From: Bacteroidales bacterium
Lineage (GTDB): Bacteria; Bacteroidota; Bacteroidia; Bacteroidales; P3
Direction of reading: 5' to 3'
NCBI GenBank assembly: GCA_017960605.1
Contig: JAGCYV010000037.1
Location: 1 to 64,000 of the forward strand
Length of the DNA stretch: 64,000 nt
Position numbers and translations under genes: made by a program. Under the pieces are notes generated by a model, which was given only the letters and a program-made list of their open reading frames with translations, searched no databases and had not been told where the DNA came from. This document shows positions 33,426-41,816 of the stretch, in pieces (the first letter of the stretch is position 1; every line of letters starts with the position of its first letter).

Positions 33426-34940
33426 TTACCCTTTTCTATATTGACGATATAATTCACGGTCACAATCTTTGTTATTTTCAATATTCTGCATTAGTGGTGC
33501 GTTTGCTTTGATTTTTTTCACCAAATCATATTTACATTTTGCAATAAAGCAATTATTTTCTCCTGCAACAAATGGACTTTTGTGCTCTGAATAATTTATC
33601 CCAATACACATATCGCAGTATGCACAATAATCATGTTTCCAGCACTCTTTGAAGTCTGATATTTTCATAGATTTCCATTTTCGCAGACTATCACTATTGC
33701 TGAAAATTGCTGATAAATGATTCTTTTTTAGATTGCCGAAAGGTAGATGCAGGGAGCAACATGGTATTAAATCTCCATTGGGTTTGATACAAAACATAGA
33801 TACACCAGCCTCACATGGGACTCCATCTGCAGTATTCGACTTGTTTCCTTCTAAAGTTTCTGGAATTTCTTTTGAAATATACCCTCCAATATCCTTGTCC
33901 TGTAATATTACCTCCATTTGATCTTGTGAAAGACGTAAATTTCTTGTCGCACAAACATCGCCATCCATTGAGTCGAGAATATTATAATCGAATACTATGT
34001 CAGTATTGTATTTCTTGCCGATTTCCTTTACCGTCGTGTAGGATTGCACATTCCGTGTCATTACAGGACAATTAATTGTAACATGGATAGATTGATTTAT
34101 AAGCTGCTCAATCGTATTGAGGGTTTTCTTAAGAGAATTGTCTACTCGGGTAATTCCATCGTGTATATTCTCTATGCCACTATATACTGAAATCCTAACA
34201 TCTCTCGGATAAAGTTTGGCTAGTCTATTTACATTGCCATTTAATCGCAATCCATTTGTAAACAATTTGATTGCAACATCTTTTTGGTAGAGATACTCCA
34301 ATATCTCCCAAACATGGGGATATGAAAATGGGTCACCTCCAGATATTGCAGCAATAACCAACCCCGCATCACAGAGTTCATCAATGGTTCGTTTATACTC
34401 CTCGAGTGTGAGTTCTTTCAATGCCCCTCGTTTACTTTTTTCAGAGTCATTTCTTGTTGCGCCAGGATTATAACAGTGTATACAACTCTCACTACACCGA
34501 TATGTTAATTCAAACATCACTGTGGTAATAGTATCATACTCTGAAACCGCCTTACAATATGCATCTTCTGCAGTTGTCCTACTCTCTTTCTCTAATGGAC
34601 CATTATGATTTACTTCAGAATGTTTCTTTTTCTTGCATTCATTTCTATACTCATCTACAATCGCATCAGTAATGGGGGTAAACGAAAGCAGCCCATAATT
34701 TTCCAATTTATTGAAAAAATTGTTGATTGAGATTGGGGCGATTTGAAGTAGGTCAGATACATTTTTCACAGAAATTGCATTCCCCTTTTCTGTTGCCAAC
34801 ACATATCCAATAACATCTGCGGCTTCTTTCTCAAAGAAATAGTCAATGTCCTCAAGTAGATTAAACATAATAGCCACACGCTTGTCGGCATTGTATTTGC
34901 CGCAAGTCCACGGTGGACGGAAATAAATTTCGTTGCTCAT
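33426..34940 (-). CDS. Radical SAM/SPASM peptide maturase with N-terminal winged-helix-like domain
   Basis: The 504-residue protein has the radical SAM cluster motif CSESCIHC (Cys149, 153, 156), preceded by TVMFELTYR and followed by SGGDPFSYP, which binds SAM. The C-terminal half is a SPASM/twitch domain: GVPCEAGVSMFCIKPNGDLI, then CCSLHLPFGNLK, CWKHDYCAYCDMC and CFIAKC, giving enough Cys for two auxiliary clusters. Residues of about 20-90 (FEKEAADVIGYVLATEKGN with a helix-turn-helix-like VKNVSDLLQIAPISINNFF) look like a PqqD/RRE-type substrate-binding domain. The start overlaps the upstream gene stop by four bases (ATGA). The reaction, probably thioether or C-C cross-linking on a peptide, cannot be deduced. 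Its codon use is clearly AT-richer than that of its neighbours, suggesting acquisition. Confidence 0.9.
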   Translation of the reverse strand: MSNEIYFRPPWTCGKYNADKRVAIMFNLLEDIDYFFEKEAADVIGYVLATEKGNAISVKNVSDLLQIAPISINNFFNKLENYGLLSFTPITDAIVDEYRNECKKKKHSEVNHNGPLEKESRTTAEDAYCKAVSEYDTITTVMFELTYRCSESCIHCYNPGATRNDSEKSKRGALKELTLEEYKRTIDELCDAGLVIAAISGGDPFSYPHVWEILEYLYQKDVAIKLFTNGLRLNGNVNRLAKLYPRDVRISVYSGIENIHDGITRVDNSLKKTLNTIEQLINQSIHVTINCPVMTRNVQSYTTVKEIGKKYNTDIVFDYNILDSMDGDVCATRNLRLSQDQMEVILQDKDIGGYISKEIPETLEGNKSNTADGVPCEAGVSMFCIKPNGDLIPCCSLHLPFGNLKKNHLSAIFSNSDSLRKWKSMKISDFKECWKHDYCAYCDMCIGINYSEHKSPFVAGENNCFIAKCKYDLVKKIKANAPLMQNIENNKDCDRELYRQYRKG

Positions 34941-35524
34941 AAATTGATATAAACGATGTAAATGTGGTCAGTATCAATATTCTTATCAACAAGTTCTATG
35001 CAATCATCGCCGTAAAGTTCTTTCATCGCAATTCGGGCTTTGGAAACATCTTGTATTACCATAAACTTGTAGTAATTATCGACATTATCAATGTCACCTT
35101 TGACTTTTCCGTTGCGAAGCCCTTGCAGGTCTTTTTTCAGTGCATTCTTTTGAGCAGCCCCGAAACTCTTTTCTCCAACAGGAATATTGCATTTTATTTC
35201 TGCAATGATTCTACTTTCCCTATCTTGGACATCAAATCCATTAGTATTTGGATGTTGCTCATTGACCTCTTTCTTTATTCTTTCTGCCTGCTCATTATTA
35301 ACAATTCCCAATCTGCATATTTCATCAACAAAACTTAACGTAACCCTTAATGTTATCAAGTTGTTGATGTTGCTGATGGCTTTCTTCATCTCGACAAGGT
35401 CGTTAATTGTAAGGCGTTTCAAATAGTCTACACCATTCGTCTTTAACGCCTGATTCCAATAACAATTGAACTTCTCTTCGAGGTCAAGTTGTCGGGAATA
35501 CCCTTTGTCTGCTTTATTTTCCAT
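34937..35524 (-). CDS. PD-(D/E)xK nuclease-like protein upstream of radical SAM gene
   Basis: From the ATG at 35524, the protein is 195 residues. The N-terminal half is helical (NLITLRVTLSFVDEICRLG). A nuclease-like core follows at about residues 112-150, with GFDVQD, IIAEIKCN and AAQKNALKKDLQGL. The D...EIK spacing and the following QxxxLxxDLxxL pattern match PD-(D/E)xK restriction-like folds. The C-terminal region is beta-rich (YYKFMVIQDV, HIYIVYINL). A larger frame starts at 35614, but this stretch runs into the leader hairpin and is not credible. The gene is the first of the operon and is translationally coupled to the radical SAM gene. A role in defence or peptide regulation is only a guess. 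Confidence 0.65.
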   Translation of the reverse strand: MENKADKGYSRQLDLEEKFNCYWNQALKTNGVDYLKRLTINDLVEMKKAISNINNLITLRVTLSFVDEICRLGIVNNEQAERIKKEVNEQHPNTNGFDVQDRESRIIAEIKCNIPVGEKSFGAAQKNALKKDLQGLRNGKVKGDIDNVDNYYKFMVIQDVSKARIAMKELYGDDCIELVDKNIDTDHIYIVYINL

Positions 35525-35552
35525 GTTGTTTGGTTTTACTATTTGTGACAAT

Positions 35553-35591
35553 AAAAAAGGAACCGTGAACTTCTGTTCATACCTGAGGTTC
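35553..35591 (-). terminator. Candidate leader terminator before the radical SAM operon
   Basis: On the minus strand GAACC and GGTTC enclose a perfect TGAAC-AGAA-GTTCA hairpin and are followed by CTTTTTTATT. It sits 29 nt upstream of the first start codon. Its upstream GAACC arm also belongs to the large leader hairpin (35580-35685), so the two folds are mutually exclusive. Confidence 0.55.
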
Positions 35592-35685
35592 GCCAAAACC
35601 CTTAATGCAAACAAGAAAGCTCACGGATACCGTGAGCGTTTCACTCTCTTGTGCATTAAGTATTGAAATTTGGCGATTTCAGGTA
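35580..35685. other. 106-nt imperfect palindrome in the operon leader
   Basis: Five nested perfect arms pair: TACCTGA/TCAGGTA (35580-35586/35679-35685), CGCCAAA/TTTGGCG (35591-35597/35669-35675), CTTAATGCA/TGCATTAAG (35601-35609/35652-35660), CAAGA/TCTTG (35612-35616/35647-35651) and GCTCACGG/CCGTGAGC (35619-35626/35630-35637). In RNA this gives a strong hairpin. It could be a riboswitch-like expression platform, a processing site or the remains of a small palindromic mobile element. Confidence 0.8.
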
Positions 35686-35723
35686 TACAAAGAAAAGCAA
35701 AAACGCTTCTAAATTATGTTTTT

Positions 35724-35766
35724 ATTGTTGTTTTATTGTTGTTTTATTGTTGTTTTATTGTTCTAT
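35724..35766. repeat. 11-bp tandem repeat in the operon leader
   Basis: About four perfect copies of ATTGTTGTTTT occur in succession. On the transcribed minus strand this reads as an unstructured A-rich AACAATAAAAC array between the promoter and the large hairpin. Confidence 0.85.
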
Positions 35767-35810
35767 TTCTATTGTTTTAGTGAATATGGATTGTTGATGT
35801 TTTCGGGGTG

Positions 35811-35818
35811 CAAAGGTA
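35811..35818 (-). promoter_or_regulatory. Promoter -7 box of the radical SAM operon
   Basis: Minus-strand TACCTTTG followed by CACCCC fits the consensus, and ATTTTGCC about 20 bases upstream supplies a TTTG-type -33 element. The predicted leader from here to the first start codon is about 280 nt. Confidence 0.75.
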
Positions 35819-35819
35819 C

Positions 35820-36400
35820 GAAATAATTTCGAAACGGCAAAATAAAAGATTTTCACACGGGAGTGTGGGGTGATTCGTCGGGAAGGTATGGTCGGCAGGG
35901 CGTGACGCAATGTATCGGCAATAGATTGATAATCAGTCGATATTAAGCAATGACCAGGTAATGACCTAGTATTGACCTAGTATTGACCTAGTAGCAAGTC
36001 CATATATAGAGTATAGTCAATACCTTGTCAATGCCTTGTTATCACTAAGTTAATACCATGTCACCATAGAGTTACCATAGAATTACCTTAGAATTACCCT
36101 ATCTTTTCCATAGGATTACCACGGGGAGTGTGAAGTAAGATTCTGGGGACAAAAAGAGAACGTCCGTAAGTAGGTAATATTGTATGCAGGATGAAAAAAT
36201 GGCCAGCAATCTGAGACCTGTGGTATGCCATCGGCTCAGCCGACAACACTAAACACTAATCACTGACCGTTGCGCAAAGCGAGAGCAGAGCAAACTCGCT
36301 TGCTATGCCGAGCCAAAGACCGCCTGACCGAAGGGAACGGCTTTGAGCTCCGCTGAAAAAAGACAACTTTGCGAAAAACGTGAATGAACGAAGTGAATTA
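35820..36400. other. Gene-free region with degenerate repeats
   Basis: No credible gene is visible. Positions 35945-36120 carry repeats: three copies of ATTGACCTAGT/ATGACCTAGT and a later run of AGAATTACC, AGTTACC-type units. The right part contains the partly matching ACCTTGTCAAT units. The motif ACGGGAGTGTG near 35857 recurs as ACGGGGAGTGTG near 36121, bracketing the repeats. The part beyond 36240 looks like an intergenic remnant of ordinary composition. Confidence 0.65.
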
Positions 36401-36402
36401 AC

Positions 36403-36442
36403 ACAAAAAAAAGGACGCGGGGCGGAGGCCCTGCGTCCTTTT
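36403..36442 (-). terminator. Terminator of hppA
   Basis: GGACGC and GCGTCC pair around a GC-rich inner stem (GGGGCGGAGGCCCT), with A- and T-runs at both ends. It lies 25 bp beyond the hppA stop. Confidence 0.85.
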
Positions 36443-36466
36443 ATCATATTGCTCTGCGCGGTCGCT

Positions 36467-38866
<2,400 letters not shown>

Positions 38867-38909
38867 ATAGTGTTAGTTTACAGTAATCGTATCGTCAAAA
38901 ATCGAACTA

Positions 38910-38917
38910 CAAATATA
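38910..38917 (-). promoter_or_regulatory. hppA promoter -7 box
   Basis: Minus-strand TATATTTG followed by TAGTTCG fits the consensus. The leader to the start codon is about 38 nt. Confidence 0.75.
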
Positions 38918-38970
38918 GTTCTTTTTCATAAATTAAAGAAAAAAAAATGAAAAATCATTCATCTGGGCAT

Positions 38971-39066
38971 GTTGATAGGTTGATATGTTGATATGTTGAT
39001 ATGTTGATAGGTTGATAGGTTGATAGGTTGATAGGTTGATAGGTTGATAGGTTGATAAGTTGATAA
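38971..39066. repeat. Twelve-copy 8-bp tandem array GTTGATAG
   Basis: Twelve consecutive 8-bp units (GTTGATAG or GTTGATAT, ending GTTGATAA) fill the gap between the divergent hppA and pyrE promoters. Three further copies occur at 41297-41320 after hpt. Confidence 0.95.
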
Positions 39067-39138
39067 GGGGAAAGGTAAATTGTGAAAGGTCACAGGCCGC
39101 ATTAACACTTTTTTTTATTATATATGTAAAAATTTGTG

Positions 39139-39146
39139 TATCTTTG
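39139..39146 (+). promoter_or_regulatory. pyrE promoter -7 box, very close to the start codon
   Basis: TATCTTTG followed by CAGC ATG. Transcription should start near 39150-39153, so the possible start codon at 39151 would be leaderless and the one at 39169 would have an 18-nt leader. Confidence 0.75.
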
Positions 39147-39168
39147 CAGCATGATTACAAACAACGAC

Positions 39169-39807
39169 ATGGCTGCACAGACGGCCAATTTCTTATTGAC
39201 AGTGAAAGCGGTAAAGCTGAACAACGAGCATCCTTTCACATGGGCATCGGGGCGAAAATCGCCCATTTATTGTGACAATCGCGTCACTTTGTCGTATCCC
39301 GAGATACGCACTTTCATCCGCCAGCGGTTTGTGGATATCATCCGTGAGACGTGGGGCGACGTGGATGTGATCGCCGGCGTGGCTACGGGCGGCATCGCGC
39401 AGGGCGCCTTGGTGGCGCAGGAGCTGGGCAAGCCGTTCGTATATGTGCGTTCGGAGCAGAAGAGCCACGGTCTGACGAACCAGATCGAGGGCGAGATCCA
39501 CGAAGGCCAGTCAGTAGTGGTGATCGAGGACCTGGTTTCGACAGGCAAGAGCTCGCTCATCGCCGTCCGCGCCCTCCGCGAGAAGGGCTGTGTGGTGAAA
39601 GGCATGGCGGCCATCTTCACCTACGGCTTGCAGGTGGCGGCCGACAACTTCGCCAAAGAGGACGTGGAGCTGCAGACGCTGACGGACTACGACACGCTGA
39701 TCGGCGTGGCGAAGGAGCGCGCCTATGTGCATGCCGACGACCTGGAGAGCCTGGCGGCCTGGCGTGTGAATCCGGAGCAGTGGAGCGAGGAACACATGGG
39801 AAATTGA
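39169..39807 (+). CDS. pyrE: Orotate phosphoribosyltransferase
   Basis: PyrE makes orotidine 5'-phosphate from orotate and PRPP in pyrimidine synthesis. From the ATG at 39169 the protein is 212 residues, close to the usual length. The motif FTWASGRKSPIYCDNR and the PRPP loop VVVIEDLVSTGKSS are intact. A start at 39151, giving six more residues (MITNND), is also plausible and would be leaderless. The TGA stop lies in the first unit of a GAAAATT-type array. Confidence 0.95.
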   Translation: MAAQTANFLLTVKAVKLNNEHPFTWASGRKSPIYCDNRVTLSYPEIRTFIRQRFVDIIRETWGDVDVIAGVATGGIAQGALVAQELGKPFVYVRSEQKSHGLTNQIEGEIHEGQSVVVIEDLVSTGKSSLIAVRALREKGCVVKGMAAIFTYGLQVAADNFAKEDVELQTLTDYDTLIGVAKERAYVHADDLESLAAWRVNPEQWSEEHMGN

Positions 39808-39925
39808 AAATTGAAAGTTGAAAATTGAAAATTGAAATTACTATGGTTAAAAACACAATTGGAAAATTGTTGCTGCTTGTTTGTGCAAGCATCATTTTCA
39901 ATTTTCAATTCCCAATTTTCAATTG
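39801..39925. repeat. Facing GAAAATT and AATTTTC arrays around an FGE-type gene start
   Basis: Positions 39801-39840 hold about five GAAAATT units, and 39893-39925 hold about four AATTTTC units in the opposite orientation. The start codon at 39843 lies between. The downstream arm is translated and makes up the hydrophobic part of the signal peptide (IIFNFQFPIFNC). Confidence 0.9.
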
Positions 39926-40682
39926 TGTAAGGGCGCAGGACAGCGTGGTGAGTGTGGCGGTGCCCGACGGGCCGTCGATCGAGATGGTCTGGGTGGAAGG
40001 CGGCACATTCACCATGGGCTACAACGGAACCGACAAGAAGGCCCATCCGTCGGAGGATGCCCGTCCGACTCACAAGGTGACGGTGGGCTCGTTCTATATC
40101 GGCCGCTACGAGGTGACTCAGGGCCTGTGGAGCGCGGTGATGGGTGAGAACGCTTCGAAGTTCAGGGGCAACGACTCGCTGCCGGTGGAGAGCGTGAGCT
40201 GGGAGGAGGCGCAGCAGTTCGTCACGAGGCTGAGCCAGCTGACGGGGAAGCGCTTCCGTCTGCCTACAGAGGCGGAGTGGGAGTATGCCGCCCGAGGCGG
40301 AAGTCAGGTGAAAGGTGAAAGGTCAAAGGTGAAAGGTATCGATTTCCCGTTTGCGGGATGCGAACGCGGACAGCTGGAGAAGCACTCGTGGTTCTGCGTG
40401 AACAGCGGCCGCCGGACGCACCCCGTGGGACAGCTGAAGCCCAACGGCTTGGGGCTGTACGACATGGGCGGCAACGTGGCCGAGTGGTGCGAAGACTGGA
40501 TGGAGAAGTACCCGTCGGAGGCGCAGGAGAACCCGCGTGGTCCGCAGACGGGCGACAGCCGTGTGCTGCGCGGCGGCCACTACAACAGTGTGTCATGGGC
40601 CTGCGCGGTGTATGACCGCAGTTGGTATGTGCCGACAGGGAAGAGCGAATACTATGGCCTGAGAGTGGTGATGGAGGAGTAG
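39843..40682 (+). CDS. Secreted formylglycine-generating-enzyme-like (SUMF1) domain protein
   Basis: From the ATG at 39843 the protein has 279 residues and a signal sequence (GKLLLLVCASIIFNFQF). The rest is an FGE-sulfatase domain with MVWVEGGTFTMGY, FYIGRYEVTQGLWSAVMG, RFRLPTEAEWEYAARGG, LGLYDMGGNVAEWCEDW and VLRGGHYN. The active-site Cys pair of true formylglycine enzymes is not obvious, so it may be a GldJ/GldK-like structural relative or a lectin-like domain. A stretch of QVKGERSKVKG within the domain is encoded by a GGTGAAAG-type repeat (40306-40336). It follows pyrE and precedes hpt on the same strand. Confidence 0.8.
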   Translation: MVKNTIGKLLLLVCASIIFNFQFPIFNCVRAQDSVVSVAVPDGPSIEMVWVEGGTFTMGYNGTDKKAHPSEDARPTHKVTVGSFYIGRYEVTQGLWSAVMGENASKFRGNDSLPVESVSWEEAQQFVTRLSQLTGKRFRLPTEAEWEYAARGGSQVKGERSKVKGIDFPFAGCERGQLEKHSWFCVNSGRRTHPVGQLKPNGLGLYDMGGNVAEWCEDWMEKYPSEAQENPRGPQTGDSRVLRGGHYNSVSWACAVYDRSWYVPTGKSEYYGLRVVMEE

Positions 40683-40738
40683 CTGTAAAGTTGTAAAGCT
40701 GTAGAGTTATAGAGTTGTAGAGTTCTCTGGTGGTCTAA
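40683..40738. repeat. Imperfect array of AGTTGTAAAG/AGAGTTGTAG units
   Basis: About five units of 8-10 bp follow the FGE-type stop codon and lead toward hpt. They belong to the same kind of short-unit array as the others in this window. Confidence 0.65.
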
Positions 40739-40764
40739 AAGTCAAAAAGTCTAAGAGTTTAAGG

Positions 40765-41301
40765 GTGATTAGGATTAAGGACAGGGAGTTTGAGGTGTTT
40801 ATCACGGAGGCGGAGCTGGACGTGATTGTGCGTCGGCTGGCCGCCGAGGTGAGTAGGGACTATGAAAGTGCCAGCGGTCAGCTGATGGTGTGTCCAGTGC
40901 TGACGGGCGCTTTCATGTTTGCCGCCGACCTGTTGCGGCGGCTGACGGTGCCGTGCGAGGTGAGCTTCGTACGCTTCGCTTCCTATAGCGGCATGAGCAG
41001 CACCGGCGAGGTGAGATGCCTGCTGCCGTTTGCCAAGGATGTGGAGGGTCGCGATGTGCTGATTGTGGAGGATGTGATCGACAGCGGTCTGTCGATGCAG
41101 CAGATGCTGAAGGAGGTGAAGGCGCTCAACCCCAGGAGCGTGAAGGTGTGCGCCCTGTTCTACAAGCCGGAGGCGTTCAAGGGCGACTACCGGGTGGATT
41201 ATGTGGGACGGGAGATAGGCAACGAATTCATCGTGGGCTACGGCCTCGACTACGACGAGCAGGGGAGGACGCTGCCGGAGGTATGGAAGGTGATATGTTG
41301 A
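40765..41301 (+). CDS. hpt: Hypoxanthine phosphoribosyltransferase
   Basis: This enzyme salvages hypoxanthine and guanine to IMP and GMP using PRPP. The 178-residue protein starts at GTG. The PRPP loop is VLIVEDVIDSGLSM, and an N-terminal VCPVLTGAFMFAADLLRRL segment and the C-terminal IGNEFIVGYGLDYDE motif complete the family pattern. The stop TGA is in the first GTTGATAG unit of the following repeat, so the last residues (KVIC) may be array-derived. It follows the FGE-type gene. Confidence 0.95.
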   Translation: MIRIKDREFEVFITEAELDVIVRRLAAEVSRDYESASGQLMVCPVLTGAFMFAADLLRRLTVPCEVSFVRFASYSGMSSTGEVRCLLPFAKDVEGRDVLIVEDVIDSGLSMQQMLKEVKALNPRSVKVCALFYKPEAFKGDYRVDYVGREIGNEFIVGYGLDYDEQGRTLPEVWKVIC

Positions 41302-41400
41302 TAGGTTGATAGGTTGATAGGTTGATTTATGATTTATGACTTATGAATTATGATTTATGAGTGGAGAAAAGTGAAAAGTGAATGGTGAAAAGTGAAAATG
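41296..41400. repeat. GTTGATAG, TTATGA-type and GAAAAGTGA arrays after hpt
   Basis: Three GTTGATAG units (41297-41320) are followed by a run of GATTTATGA/ACTTATGA units (41325-41361) and then GTGAAAAGTGAA-type units (41366-41398). Three distinct short arrays therefore abut within 100 bp and fill the gap to the next lipoprotein gene. Confidence 0.85.
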
Positions 41401-41408
41401 ATAAGTTG

Positions 41409-41816
41409 ATGAAAAGGAAATTTGCTATATGGATGGTGTTGGCTGCAGCGGTGCTGACGCTGACGTCGTGTAAAGAGAAAGAGAAGGAGCTGGTGTTGGA
41501 CCCGAGCCAGTTTGCAGGTTTATGGGTGAAGACGAACAACACCTATGAATACTGGCGCTTCAACAGCAGCTCGATGACGGGTATCACCTGGGACGAGACC
41601 CCCGACCCGGATAACGGGGAGCCCGAGATGACGGAGGAGGAGAGCAACCTGGCTTTCAGCTGGAGCGTGGAGCGCAACATCGTGTCGTTTGTGTGGCACG
41701 GGTTGATGGAGAACCAGAGTGTGCCGAAATACTACTACATCACGGAGATCAGCTCCGCGGCCATCGTGGGCGAGGATGAAGTGGGGCTGCCGTTTACGTT
41801 AAGGAGGGTGCAATGA
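41409..41816 (+). CDS. Small lipoprotein of unknown function
   Basis: From the ATG at 41409 the protein is 135 residues with a lipoprotein signal (FAIWMVLAAAVLTLTSC). The mature part has LWVKTNNTYEYWRFNSSSMTG and an acidic loop DETPDPDNGEPEMTEEES. This resembles a lipocalin-like or beta-barrel single domain of Bacteroidetes lipoproteins, but I cannot name a family. It overlaps the AsmA-like gene by four bases (ATGA), so the two are co-translated and may work in the same place. The long frame start at 41382 lies in the repeat and is not used. Confidence 0.75.
   Translation: MKRKFAIWMVLAAAVLTLTSCKEKEKELVLDPSQFAGLWVKTNNTYEYWRFNSSSMTGITWDETPDPDNGEPEMTEEESNLAFSWSVERNIVSFVWHGLMENQSVPKYYYITEISSAAIVGEDEVGLPFTLRRVQ

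Noticed and set aside
34937..35524. Interpretation of the radical SAM operon as a viperin-type defence gene set
   Set aside because: The enzyme has a SPASM domain with many extra Cys and an RRE-like N-terminus, which viperins lack; no nucleotide kinase is nearby.
35525..35614. N-terminal extension of the nuclease-like protein by 30 codons
   Set aside because: It lies in the leader palindrome and terminator-like stem, and the resulting residues do not look like a natural start; the ATG at 35524 is preferred.
36256..36447. A 63-codon minus-strand frame after the gene-free region
   Set aside because: No motif, covers a terminator hairpin, and the composition matches non-coding DNA.
38971..39066. 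Possible CRISPR array or spacer-bearing repeat
   Set aside because: Units are only 8 bp, directly adjacent and without spacers; no cas genes are near.
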